Source of the DNA: RBG-16-66-20 sp038040245
GTDB taxonomy: Bacteria; Pseudomonadota; Gammaproteobacteria; Burkholderiales; SG8-39
Direction: 5' to 3'
NCBI GenBank assembly: GCA_038040245.1
Contig: JBBPIU010000114.1
Span: forward strand, 1 to 9,769
DNA length: 9,769 nucleotides
Each line of letters opens with the position of its first letter. The stretch's first letter is position 1. Below the pieces are notes generated by a model. That model saw only the letters and a list, made by a program, of their open reading frames with translations, was not told where the DNA came from and did not search any database. This document shows positions 1 through 6,362 of this stretch, one piece after another. The position numbers and the translations under genes were made by a program.

Positions 1-204
1 GCCGAGGCGAGCCTGTCGTTCCTCGGCCTCGGCCAGCAGCCGCCGGCGCCGAGCTGGGGCAGCATGCTGAACACGGCGAAGAACTACGTCGACAACGCGC
101 CCTGGATGGCGATCTGGCCGGGCGCTTCCATTTTCCTGCTGGTGCTGTCCTTCAACCTGCTCGGCGACGGCCTGCGCGATGCGCTCGACCCTCGGCATAC
201 TTAG
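1..204 (+). CDS. ABC transporter permease, DppC/OppC type (3' end only)
   Basis: This is the last 67 codons of an inner-membrane permease of the dipeptide/oligopeptide/nickel ABC importer family; the 5' part lies outside the window. The visible start of the fragment, EASLSFLGLG followed by PPAPSWGSML, matches the conserved cytoplasmic coupling (EAA-like) loop that docks on the ATPase. Next comes a hydrophobic helix (about residues 41-53, WPGASIFLLVLSF) and the typical family ending NLLGDGLRDALDPR. The stop is TAG at 202-204. The length after the EAA loop is normal, so the C-terminus looks intact. The substrate cannot be told from this fragment. In such operons the permease is usually followed by ATPase genes, but none follows here, so they must lie upstream or elsewhere. 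Confidence 0.92.
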   Translation, partial: AEASLSFLGLGQQPPAPSWGSMLNTAKNYVDNAPWMAIWPGASIFLLVLSFNLLGDGLRDALDPRHT

Positions 205-250
205 CGTATCGCTGGGGCTGATGAGCGGCAGGAAATAAAGCGAGGTACAA

Positions 251-517
251 ATGTTCTACGTGGATGCAATCGGATTGCTGGCGGTGGTGGTTTCCACCGG
301 GTCTATTGCGCCGCAGCTCTACAAGACCTGGCGCACGCGCTCGGCGGCGGATTTTTCCTACGGCTGGCTGCTCGCCGCGCTGGCGGGCGCGGCCTTGTGG
401 CTCGCGTACGGGCTTCTGAAGGCCGATTGGGCGGTGGTGGCCGGAAACATCATCGGCGCGACGCTCCTCGCGTCCCTGCTCGCGATGAAGATGCGCTATT
501 CGCAAATAAGTAGCTAG
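251..517 (+). CDS. SemiSWEET / PQ-loop small membrane transporter
   Basis: This 88-residue protein has three predicted transmembrane helices (about 4-24, 36-56 and 60-80), the size and layout of bacterial SemiSWEET sugar transporters, which work as homodimers in the inner membrane. The first helix ends in the PQ motif (P21-Q22), followed by the family-typical LYKTWRTRSA segment, and the third helix carries the expected Asn (N66). A GAGG at 242-245 lies 5 bp before the ATG, supporting this start. It begins 46 bp after the permease stop, so it could be co-transcribed with it. Its stop codon overlaps that of the convergent lyase gene within the 4 bases CTAG (514-517). Sugar transport is known for some family members; the substrate here is unknown. 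Confidence 0.85.
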   Translation: MFYVDAIGLLAVVVSTGSIAPQLYKTWRTRSAADFSYGWLLAALAGAALWLAYGLLKADWAVVAGNIIGATLLASLLAMKMRYSQISS

Positions 518-1362
518 CGGTCCCTTGTGCGCGCGAGCGTGGCGCGGGCCTGAGCCGCGACCGGCGCATCGATCATGCGTCCATGCAGCGCGAAGGCGCC
601 GCGCCCCTCGCGTACCGCCGCATCGAAAGCCGCGACGATTTCCTGCGCCAGCGCGATTTCTTCCGTTGAAGGCGAGTAGACGCGGTTGGCCGCGGCCACC
701 TGTTTCGGATGGATGCACGTGCAGCCGGTGTATCCCATCGCCTTGGCTTTTTCCAGCAGGCGGGTGAAAGCCTCGACGTCGGCGATCTCGGACACCGGCC
801 CGGGAAGGCCGAACGCCGCCAGCCCGCGCGCGCGGGCCGCTGCGGCGAGCATCTGTGCCGGCCAGTCGAGCGCCGCCTTGCTTGATGCGATGCCCAGCAC
901 GCCGCAGTAATCCTCGCTGCCGAACGCCAGGCCCGCGAGGCGCGTCCCGGCCCGGGAGATGTCCGCCGCGGCGAGGATCGCGGCAGGCGATTCCAGCAGC
1001 GCCACCAGCTTCGCCGCGCTCGTCCCGAGTTGACGCTCGGCCGCGATCACCTGTTCCGCGGACTCCACTTTCGGCAGGAACACCGCGGCCACCGGCGACT
1101 GCGCGGCCGCCTTCAGGTCATCGGCAACCAGTTCGGGCGCCGAATTGACGCGCACCATTACCGTCGCCCCCAGCGCCGCAAGCCGCCGGGCCGTCTCCGG
1201 CAGCCGGGCGCGCGCCGCGAGCTTGTGCGCCGGCGGCACCGAGTCCTCGAGATCCAGCAGCAGCGCGTCCGCGCCGCGCTCGTGCGCTTTGGCGAGGAAA
1301 CGCTCGTCGGCCAGCGGCACGAATAGCGCCGAGCGCAGGGACTGGAGGTCGACGTTTTTCAT
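514..1362 (-). CDS. CoA-ester lyase, HpcH/HpaI aldolase - citrate lyase beta (CitE-like) family
   Basis: This 282-residue TIM-barrel enzyme belongs to the family that cleaves or forms beta-hydroxyacyl-CoA esters (malyl-CoA, citramalyl-CoA, citryl-CoA and similar), using Mg2+. Visible family motifs in order are RSALFVP (10-16), LLLDLEDSVP (34-43), VRVNS (70-74) with the CoA/substrate arginine R71, FLPKVES (95-101), LLESPAAIL with metal ligand E124, FGSEDYCGVLG with metal ligand D151, and GYTGCTCIHPKQV (210-222). The length is normal and the catalytic set is complete. The ATG at 1362 is only 10 nt past the CCA end of the tRNA-Val gene in the same direction, and the mRNA bases before it (CCTCCGA) contain no Shine-Dalgarno sequence. 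It is a stand-alone lyase with no alpha or gamma citrate lyase subunits nearby. The exact substrate is unresolved. Confidence 0.9.
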   Translation of the reverse strand: MKNVDLQSLRSALFVPLADERFLAKAHERGADALLLDLEDSVPPAHKLAARARLPETARRLAALGATVMVRVNSAPELVADDLKAAAQSPVAAVFLPKVESAEQVIAAERQLGTSAAKLVALLESPAAILAAADISRAGTRLAGLAFGSEDYCGVLGIASSKAALDWPAQMLAAAARARGLAAFGLPGPVSEIADVEAFTRLLEKAKAMGYTGCTCIHPKQVAAANRVYSPSTEEIALAQEIVAAFDAAVREGRGAFALHGRMIDAPVAAQARATLARTRDR

Positions 1363-1372
1363 TCGGAGGAAT

Positions 1373-1447
1373 TGGTGGGTGGTATAGGGATCGAACCTAT
1401 GGCCCCTGCCGTGTGAAGGCAGTGCTCTACCGCTGAGCTAACCACCC
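1373..1447 (-). tRNA. tRNA-Val (anticodon CAC)
   Basis: The minus strand folds into a full cloverleaf of 75 nt including an encoded CCA (1373-1375). The acceptor stem GGGTGGT pairs with ACCACCC, with discriminator A. The D-arm contains AGCTCAGCGGTAGAGC. The anticodon stem CTGCC/GGCAG encloses the loop TTCACAC, giving anticodon CAC, which reads GTG valine codons. The T-arm is ATAGG-TTCGATC-CCTAT. The gene lies between the divergent thiolase-like gene and the co-directional lyase gene and is probably transcribed into the latter. Confidence 0.97.
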
Positions 1448-1466
1448 GGTGCTTCGCGAGGGGCGG

Positions 1467-1472
1467 ATTTTA
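1467..1472 (-). promoter_or_regulatory. Putative -10 element of the tRNA-Val promoter
   Basis: On the minus strand the hexamer TAAAAT (5 of 6 to TATAAT) ends 19 nt before the tRNA 5' end. It is followed by a GC-rich discriminator (CCGCCCCTCGCG), as is common in stringently controlled stable-RNA promoters. I see no convincing -35 at 16-18 bp spacing; TTGATG lies 21 bp upstream. Any -35 would fall inside the first codons of the divergent thiolase-like gene. Confidence 0.45.
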
Positions 1473-1488
1473 CGCGAAAATACATCGC

Positions 1489-2667
1489 ATGAGCATCAAG
1501 GGCAAGGCATACCTGGTCGGCGCCTGGGAGCATCCGACCCGCAAGGCCGAGGACAAGTCGGTCGCGCAGCTGCACGCCGAGGTGGCGAAAGGCGCGCTGG
1601 AGGACGCCGGACTGAGCAAGCAGGACGTGGACGGTTATTTCTGCGCGGGCGATGCGCCCGGGCTCGGGCCGCTGTCGATGGCGGATTACCTGGGGCTGAA
1701 GTTGCGCCACATGGAGTCCACCGATACCGGCGGCTCGTCGTACCTGATCCACGTCGCTCATGCCGCGCAGGCGATCGCGGCGGGCAAGTGCAATGTCGCG
1801 CTGGTGACGCTGGCGGGGCGGCCGCGCTCGGAAGGCTCGAGCGGCACGCAGCCGCGCAGTTGGGGCGCGGCGGTGCCCGACGCCCCGTTCGAAGCGCCCT
1901 ACGGCATCGTCACCACCAACAGCTACGCCATGGTGGCGATGCGCCACATGCACGAATACGGCACGACCTCCGAGCAGCTCGCCTGGATCAAGGTCGCGGC
2001 CTCGCATCATGCGCAGCACAACCCGCACGCCATGCTGCGCGAGGTGGTGACGGTGAAGGAGGTGCTCGACTCGCCGATGGTCGCCGACCCGCTGCACCGC
2101 ATGGACTGCTGCGTGGTGAGCGACGGCGGCGGCGCGTTGATCGTGGCGCGGCCCGAGATAGCGAAAAACCTGGCGGGGAAAATGCGGCGCCCGCTGGTGA
2201 AGCTGATCGGCGCCGGTGAGTCGCCGAAAGGGCAGGCGGGCGGAAAACTGAACCTCACCACCTCGGGCGCGGCCTGGTCGGGCGCCGCGGCGTTCGAAGA
2301 AGCGGGCGTAAAGCCGGCGGACATCCAGTACGCGTCGATCTACGACAGCTTCACCATCACGGTGCTGGTGCAGATCGAGGATCTCGGCTTCTGTAAAAAA
2401 GGCGAGGGCGGGAAATTCGTCGCCGACGGCAACCTGATCTCGGGCAGCGGCAAGCTGCCGTTCAACACCGACGGCGGCGGCCTGTGCAACAACCATCCGG
2501 CCAACCGCGGCGGCATGACCAAGGTGATCGAGGCGGTGCGCCAGCTGCGCGGCGAGGCGCATCCCCAGGTGCAGGTGAGGAACTGCGGCCTCGCCCTCGC
2601 GCAGGGCACGGGCGGCCAGCTGGCGACGCGGCATGGGAGTGCGACTTTGATTTTTGAAAGAGAATGA
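1489..2667 (+). CDS. Thiolase-fold protein (SCP2/lipid-transfer type) lacking the nucleophilic Cys
   Basis: This 392-residue protein resembles the acetyl-CoA acetyltransferase/lipid-transfer branch of the thiolase superfamily. Where thiolases have the Cys nucleophile (C-A/S-S-G), this protein reads ESTDTGGSSY (76-85), with Thr80 or Gly at the Cys position. A conserved CoA-site-like His survives in NNHPANRGG (H336), and the C-terminal part reads NCGLALAQGTGG (365-376). The segment YASIYDSFTITVL (281-293) matches the family's D-x-F region. The missing Cys argues against normal Claisen condensation or thiolysis. Together with the DUF35 gene 7 bp downstream, it recalls Ltp2-type retro-aldolases of steroid side-chain degradation, which also lack this Cys and need a DUF35 partner; that role is inferred. 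The ATG follows no clear Shine-Dalgarno sequence. The upstream gap to the divergent tRNA is 41 bp. Confidence 0.85.
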   Translation: MSIKGKAYLVGAWEHPTRKAEDKSVAQLHAEVAKGALEDAGLSKQDVDGYFCAGDAPGLGPLSMADYLGLKLRHMESTDTGGSSYLIHVAHAAQAIAAGKCNVALVTLAGRPRSEGSSGTQPRSWGAAVPDAPFEAPYGIVTTNSYAMVAMRHMHEYGTTSEQLAWIKVAASHHAQHNPHAMLREVVTVKEVLDSPMVADPLHRMDCCVVSDGGGALIVARPEIAKNLAGKMRRPLVKLIGAGESPKGQAGGKLNLTTSGAAWSGAAAFEEAGVKPADIQYASIYDSFTITVLVQIEDLGFCKKGEGGKFVADGNLISGSGKLPFNTDGGGLCNNHPANRGGMTKVIEAVRQLRGEAHPQVQVRNCGLALAQGTGGQLATRHGSATLIFERE

Positions 2668-2674
2668 TTTTTTT

Positions 2675-3073
2675 ATGAATCTTTCTCAAGATAGAAAAAT
2701 TCCCGCGCCGGCCGTGAATCCGGAGAACAAGCGATTCTTCGATGCCGCCGCAAGCGGAAAACTTGTTCTCAAATTCTGCAATGCGTGCGGGGAATATCAC
2801 CACTACCCGCGCGCCCTCTGCCCGCACTGCTTCTCGGACAAGACCGAGTGGCGCGACGCGAAGGGCAGCGGGACGATCTATACCTACAGCGTGCTGCGCC
2901 GGGGCGTACCGGTGCCCTACTGCATCGCCTACGTGACGCTGGACGAGGGCGTCAGCATGATGACCAACATCGTGGACTGCGACCTCGATGCGGTGCGCAT
3001 CGGGCAGAAAGTCAAAGTGGTGTTCAAGCTCACCGACGGCGGCCCGCCGGTGCCGATGTTCACGCCGGCCTGA
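2675..3073 (+). CDS. DUF35 zinc-ribbon / OB-fold acyl-CoA partner protein
   Basis: This 132-residue protein has an N-terminal rubredoxin-like zinc ribbon, C35-x2-C38 and C49-x2-C52 (CNAC and CPHC), followed by an OB-fold (about 58-125), with the typical ending in F-x-PA. DUF35 proteins bind acyl-CoA and form complexes with thiolase-fold enzymes, for example with archaeal acetoacetyl-CoA thiolase, with BbsB-like thiolases and with Ltp2-like aldolases. The preceding thiolase-like gene ends 7 bp upstream, so a complex of the two is very likely. I chose the ATG at 2675, which has an AAAGAGA sequence about 11 nt before it. A TTG at 2654 would add seven residues and overlap the upstream gene. The first codons lie in a markedly AT-rich patch (2651-2700). 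The gene ends right before the 84-bp palindrome. Confidence 0.88.
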   Translation: MNLSQDRKIPAPAVNPENKRFFDAAASGKLVLKFCNACGEYHHYPRALCPHCFSDKTEWRDAKGSGTIYTYSVLRRGVPVPYCIAYVTLDEGVSMMTNIVDCDLDAVRIGQKVKVVFKLTDGGPPVPMFTPA

Positions 3074-3158
3074 AAAAAAGGGGGTCAGAGCAACATTTCG
3101 ACCGACAGTTGGGGCAACATGAAGGCCGCTGTCGAAATGTTGCTCTGACCCCCTTTTT
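3073..3158. terminator. Probable bidirectional intrinsic terminator formed by the palindrome
   Basis: The 28-bp stem has a G+C-rich outer part (GGGGGTCAGAGC) directly followed by five T on the plus strand (3154-3158) and seven T on the minus strand (complement of A at 3073-3079). It can therefore end transcripts from both the DUF35 gene and the convergent cupin gene. This is inferred from structure; the loop is longer than in a typical terminator. Confidence 0.6.
3075..3158. repeat. 84-bp perfect-arm palindromic element (REP/MITE-like)
   Basis: Two perfect 28-bp inverted arms (3075-3102 and 3131-3158) flank a 28-nt centre. Each arm runs outward-in as A5, G5, TCAGAGC, AACATTTCGAC. A second, alternative inner pairing exists: CGACAG (3103-3108) with CTGTCG (3129-3134), because CGAC is duplicated in the left arm. 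The element fills almost the whole space between two convergent genes. No target-site duplication is evident. From memory, GGGGTCAGAG-type palindromes occur around REP-associated Y1 transposases in betaproteobacteria; I cannot verify other copies from this window. Confidence 0.85.
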
Positions 3159-3172
3159 CTTCCAGCTAGCGG

Positions 3173-3724
3173 CTAGCGTTTCCCGTCCATCAGGACAAAC
3201 GCGATGCGTGCGGTATTCTGCGAGCGGTTCGCCCAGGCGTGATTGGTGCCGCGCTGGATCAGGACGTCGCCCGCGCGCATCAGCGTTTCGCCCTCGTCCA
3301 TCAAGGCGTAGATCTCGCCTTCGAGGACGATCGCGTAGTCGACGGTCTCGGTGCGGTGCATGCCGGGATGCGCGCCTTCGCGCTTGTCGTGCGTCGCGTC
3401 GCTGAAGATGCCGCCGAAGGTGGCCTGGATGCGGCGCTTGCGCTCCGCGGGGTCGGCGGGCTCGGGCGGAAAATCGATGATGCGCAGGATCGTGCCGTTG
3501 TTCGGCGGCAGGATGCCCTGATGATTTGCCGTTGTATCAGGAGAAATTATTTTTGCGGGTGTTTCTTCGGTCCGCCAGACATTCACCGCGCGGTAGCCGG
3601 GTCGCTCGGCGACGGTGCGGATCGCCGATGCAGGTGCGTCTTCGACGATGCGCGATCTTCCGTTGGCGTCGTCGCCCGTCACGATGCGTCGGATGGGGAG
3701 CAGCGTATCGCTCGTCTTGTTCAT
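3173..3724 (-). CDS. Cupin domain protein
   Basis: This 183-residue single-domain cupin has its barrel at about 100-178. Motif 1 is GAHPGMHRTETVDYAIVLEGE (near 117-137), giving likely metal ligands H119/H123 and E126. Motif 2 is GDVLIQRGTNHAWAN (152-166) with H162. The N-terminal 90 residues (RRIVTGDDANG, then RPGYRAVNVW and a PPNNGTILRIIDF strand) match small cupins often found in aromatic or CoA catabolism clusters. The ATG at 3724 is preceded by AAGAGG at 4-5 nt spacing, which decides this start over a longer upstream open frame that runs antisense into the divergent gene. An AT-rich codon patch covers residues around 55-66. The function (isomerase, oxygenase or sensor) cannot be told. Confidence 0.85.
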   Translation of the reverse strand: MNKTSDTLLPIRRIVTGDDANGRSRIVEDAPASAIRTVAERPGYRAVNVWRTEETPAKIISPDTTANHQGILPPNNGTILRIIDFPPEPADPAERKRRIQATFGGIFSDATHDKREGAHPGMHRTETVDYAIVLEGEIYALMDEGETLMRAGDVLIQRGTNHAWANRSQNTARIAFVLMDGKR

Positions 3725-3758
3725 CTGGCCTCTTGGATTTCGTAAAAGCCGCGATCTT

Positions 3759-4973
3759 ATGCCAGACTTCGCCAAAGGATCCCGCTTGAATTCCACAGAC
3801 CAGGATTGGATCGCGCGGGCGCGGGCGTTGACAGCCGTGCTGGAGGCCGCCGCGCCGCGGATCGAGGCAGCCTGTGCGCTGCCCGCCGACGTTCTGGACG
3901 CGTTGCACGCGGCGAAGATGTTCCGCATGCTGCTGCCGCGCTCGCTCGGCGGAGCGGAGCTCGACCTGGCGACCTTTTTCCAAGTGATATGCGCGATCGC
4001 CGAGGGCGACGCCAGCACCGCCTGGTGCGTGGTGCAGAACTCCGGCTGCTCGATGGCGGCGGCGTATCTGGCGCCGCGCGCTGCACAGGAAGTATTCGCG
4101 GATCCCCGGGCGGCGTTGGCCTGGGGATTTCCGGCCGGCCCGCAATGCCGCGCGGTCCCGGTCGATTGCGGCTGGAGAGTCAGCGGGACATGGAACTTCG
4201 GCAGCGGCAACCGGCACTCGGCCTGGCTTGGCGGCCATTGCCAGCAGGCCGACGCAGGCGAGCGGACGATGCTGTTCCCGCGGTCTTCGGCGATGGTGAA
4301 CGACGATTCATGGGACGTCATCGGACTGCGCGGAACGGGCAGCGACAGCTACTCGGTGGCCGATCTTTTCGTGCCGGCCGAGCACTCCGTGGTTGCCCGC
4401 GCCACGGGGCGCGACCAGCAGCAGGCTGCGGACGCTCGCATCGAAGCCGAGCCCGAACGCCGGGAACAAGGCATGCTGTACCGGCTCACGGTGACGAACG
4501 TATACCAGTCGGGGTTCGCGGCCGTCGGCCTTGGCATCGCACGCGCGACGCTCGACGCATTCATCGCGCTGGCCACGAAGAAAACGCCGACGGGCACGAA
4601 TATGCCGCTGCGCGACAGCCACTGGATCCAGTCGCGCGTCGCGCTATCGGAGGCGCGGCTCGCCTCCGCCCGCGCGTGGCTGCTGCAGATCCTGCGCGAC
4701 ATGTGGGACGAATGCGCGGCGTTGGGAAGGGTCGGTTTCGAGCATCGCATCCAACTGCGCCTGGCTTCCACCTATGCGATCCACGAAGCACGCGAGGTCG
4801 TCGAAGCTTCCTACGTCGACGCCGGCGCGACGGCGATCTTCGCGGGCAACCCCTTCGAGCGGCGGCTGCGCGACATGCACGCCGTGTCGCAGCAGATCCA
4901 GTCGAGTCCTGCCCACTTTCAGAGCGTGGGGCAGCACTACCTCGGCTTGAAGCCGAGCGTTCGCTTCATCTGA
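3759..4973 (+). CDS. Acyl-CoA dehydrogenase-fold flavoprotein (HsaA/DszC/HpaB-C2-like monooxygenase group)
   Basis: This 404-residue protein has the three-part acyl-CoA dehydrogenase fold: an N-terminal helical domain (about 15-110, with MLLPRSLGGAELDL and the AEGDASTAW segment), a middle beta domain (WGFPAGP, VSGTWNFGSG near 141-150, then SWDVIGLRGTGSDSYSV at 184-200), and a C-terminal four-helix domain ending FERRLRDMHAVSQQIQSS. The extended middle domain and the absence of a clear dehydrogenase catalytic Glu make it look more like class D flavin-dependent monooxygenases, which use reduced flavin from a separate reductase. No reductase gene is visible here. The start is uncertain. ATG 3759 has only a weak AAAAG upstream, while TTG at 3786 has a better AAGGAT about 6 nt before it and would give 395 residues. 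It is divergent from the cupin gene across 34 bp. Confidence 0.82.
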   Translation: MPDFAKGSRLNSTDQDWIARARALTAVLEAAAPRIEAACALPADVLDALHAAKMFRMLLPRSLGGAELDLATFFQVICAIAEGDASTAWCVVQNSGCSMAAAYLAPRAAQEVFADPRAALAWGFPAGPQCRAVPVDCGWRVSGTWNFGSGNRHSAWLGGHCQQADAGERTMLFPRSSAMVNDDSWDVIGLRGTGSDSYSVADLFVPAEHSVVARATGRDQQQAADARIEAEPERREQGMLYRLTVTNVYQSGFAAVGLGIARATLDAFIALATKKTPTGTNMPLRDSHWIQSRVALSEARLASARAWLLQILRDMWDECAALGRVGFEHRIQLRLASTYAIHEAREVVEASYVDAGATAIFAGNPFERRLRDMHAVSQQIQSSPAHFQSVGQHYLGLKPSVRFI

Positions 4974-4977
4974 GGTC

Positions 4978-5940
4978 CTATTCAGCCTTGATGTTTCCCT
5001 CGCGCACGACCTTGCCCCACTTGGTGATTTCCGCTTTCACGTAGGTGGCAAACTCCCGGGGCGAGCCGCCGACGGGATCGAACGCCAGGGCGCCGAGCCG
5101 CTCGCGCATGTCGGCATTCTGCAGGGCCTGGTTGACCGACTCATTGAGCCTTTGCACGATCGCCGGCGGCGTGCCGGAGGGCAGGAAGATGCCGATCCAG
5201 GTTTCGTCCTCGACGCCCGGGAAGCCGGCTTCGGCGAACGTCGGTACGTCGGGCAACGCCGCGACGCGCGCGGCGCTCGAGACGGCGAGCGCACGCAGCC
5301 TGCCGGACTTGACGTGGGGCAGGGGTGTCGCAAGCGCACCGGCGCCGACCGGCGGCTCGCCGGCGACTACCGCCGCAATCGCCGGGCCCGCGCCGCGAAA
5401 ATGAATCGCCGTGATGTCGAGCCTGGAGATGACGTTGAACAGGTTCTCCGCGGTCAGATGCGGCGTGGTGCCGCTGCCGGGCGAGGCGAAAGCGAGCTTC
5501 GAGGTCTTCGCCAGCGCCAGAAGCTCGGCAAGATTTTTTGCCGGCAGGCCGGGATGGACGAAGATCAGGTTGGCCTGCTTGGCGACCACCGCGGTCGGGA
5601 TGAAATCGCGCTCGGCGTCGTAGCCCGAGTTCGGCGACAGGCTGACGTTGACCGCAAAGGCGGAGGTCGTGACCAGCGCGGTATAGCCGTCCGGCGCGGA
5701 TTTCGCCACGAAGGCGGCGCCGATATTGCCGCCGGCGCCGGCACGGCTCTCGACGATCACCGGCTGGCCGAGGATCTCGGCGAGCTTCTGCCCGGTCAGC
5801 CGCGCGATGATGTCCGCCGGTCCGCCGGGCGCGAACGGAACGATGAATCGGATCGGCTTGGCCGGCCAGGTCTGCGCCTGCGCCGCGCCGGCCAGCAGGC
5901 AGAGCGACCAGATCAAGGCACCTTGAATCAGCTTGTTCAC
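4978..5940 (-). CDS. Bug-family tripartite tricarboxylate transporter (TctC-like) solute-binding receptor
   Basis: This 320-residue periplasmic receptor has a clear Sec signal peptide (hydrophobic 9-19, cleavage after AQA near residue 22). The mature part opens with the family pattern PAKPIRFIVPFAPGGPADIIAR, GQPVIVESRAGAGGNIG and PDGYT. Bug proteins bind carboxylates or related small anions and are hugely expanded in Burkholderiales; most are orphans without TctAB membrane genes, as here. The start is GTG (5940), with GGGAGA about 7 nt upstream. The start overlaps the stop of the upstream YeeE-type gene in a GTGA tetranucleotide, implying translational coupling with a sulfur-transport pair. 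It converges with the flavoprotein gene with only 4 bp between the stop codons, leaving no room for a separate terminator. Confidence 0.93.
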   Translation of the reverse strand: MNKLIQGALIWSLCLLAGAAQAQTWPAKPIRFIVPFAPGGPADIIARLTGQKLAEILGQPVIVESRAGAGGNIGAAFVAKSAPDGYTALVTTSAFAVNVSLSPNSGYDAERDFIPTAVVAKQANLIFVHPGLPAKNLAELLALAKTSKLAFASPGSGTTPHLTAENLFNVISRLDITAIHFRGAGPAIAAVVAGEPPVGAGALATPLPHVKSGRLRALAVSSAARVAALPDVPTFAEAGFPGVEDETWIGIFLPSGTPPAIVQRLNESVNQALQNADMRERLGALAFDPVGGSPREFATYVKAEITKWGKVVREGNIKAE

Positions 5941-6362
5941 GTCTTGCTCTCCCTCTGGGTGACGAACTTGTGCAGCAGGCCGCCGGCGATCATGGCGATG
6001 ACGAACACAATCGTTTCTGATGACAGCGTCGAGAGCGCGGTGAGCGCCGGGCCGGGGCAGTAGCCCGCGATTCCCCAGCCGACGCCGAACAGCGCCGAGC
6101 CGGCGACAAGGGGAAAATCGATTGATTTTGTTTCTGGAATGAAAAATCTTTTATCAAAAAGAGGAGCAGGGCGTCGCAAAACAAATCTGAACGCCACGAG
6201 CGTCACGGCAACCGCGCCGCCCATCACCAGCATCAGGCTCGCATCCCAATCTCCAGTGATGTCGAGGAAGCCGAGCACCTTCTTCGGATTAGCCATGCCC
6301 GAGACCCACAAGCCGATGCCGAACAGGAATCCCGCGCCCAGTGCCGAGTAGAGCGCGCTCAC
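5937..6362 (-). CDS. YeeE/YedE-type membrane protein, DUF6691 (second half-protein)
   Basis: This 141-residue integral membrane protein has about four predicted helices (roughly 5-22, 42-60, 85-101 and 117-132). It carries the family signature SGMANPKKVLGFLDITGDWD (21-40) and the cysteine motif GIAGYCPGPAL (C102). Cysteines in such motifs conduct thiosulfate or sulfur in characterised YeeE proteins. It pairs with the next upstream gene as a split YeeE, like PmpA/PmpB of sulfide-detoxification operons. I chose GTG at 6362, which overlaps the upstream stop as GTGA and leaves the typical short N-terminus; a longer open frame upstream is antisense-like and lacks family similarity. Residues about 57-85 lie in a strongly AT-rich codon patch (6121-6160 has 8 G/C of 40). 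It is followed by bug, also with a GTGA overlap. Confidence 0.88.
   Translation of the reverse strand: MSALYSALGAGFLFGIGLWVSGMANPKKVLGFLDITGDWDASLMLVMGGAVAVTLVAFRFVLRRPAPLFDKRFFIPETKSIDFPLVAGSALFGVGWGIAGYCPGPALTALSTLSSETIVFVIAMIAGGLLHKFVTQRESKT

Noticed and set aside
1438..2634. Long open frame (398 codons) on the minus strand opposite the thiolase-like gene
   Set aside because: It is rich in Arg, His and Ala with no family motifs, as expected for the complement of a GC-rich gene, and it overlaps the tRNA-Val gene.
2654..2674. TTG start for the DUF35 gene
   Set aside because: It would lie inside the thiolase-like gene and add a non-conserved KENDFF stretch; ATG 2675 with AAAGAGA upstream is more likely, though coupling from TTG cannot be excluded.
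3075..3158. CRISPR or insertion-sequence interpretation of the palindrome
   Set aside because: There is one unit only, no spaced repeats, and no transposase coding capacity in the 28-nt centre.
3725..4321. N-terminal extension of the cupin gene
   Set aside because: The frame stays open upstream, but the added residues are antisense to the flavoprotein and the ATG at 3724 has a good AAGAGG ribosome site.
4941..4957. Hairpin CTCGGCT-TGA-AGCCGAG near the end of the flavoprotein gene, as a terminator
   Set aside because: It lies inside the coding sequence and has no T tract on either strand.
3806..5044. Long plus-strand open frame overlapping the flavoprotein in another frame
   Set aside because: It is Arg-rich shadow sequence without recognisable motifs; the 3759-4973 frame has the full flavoprotein pattern.
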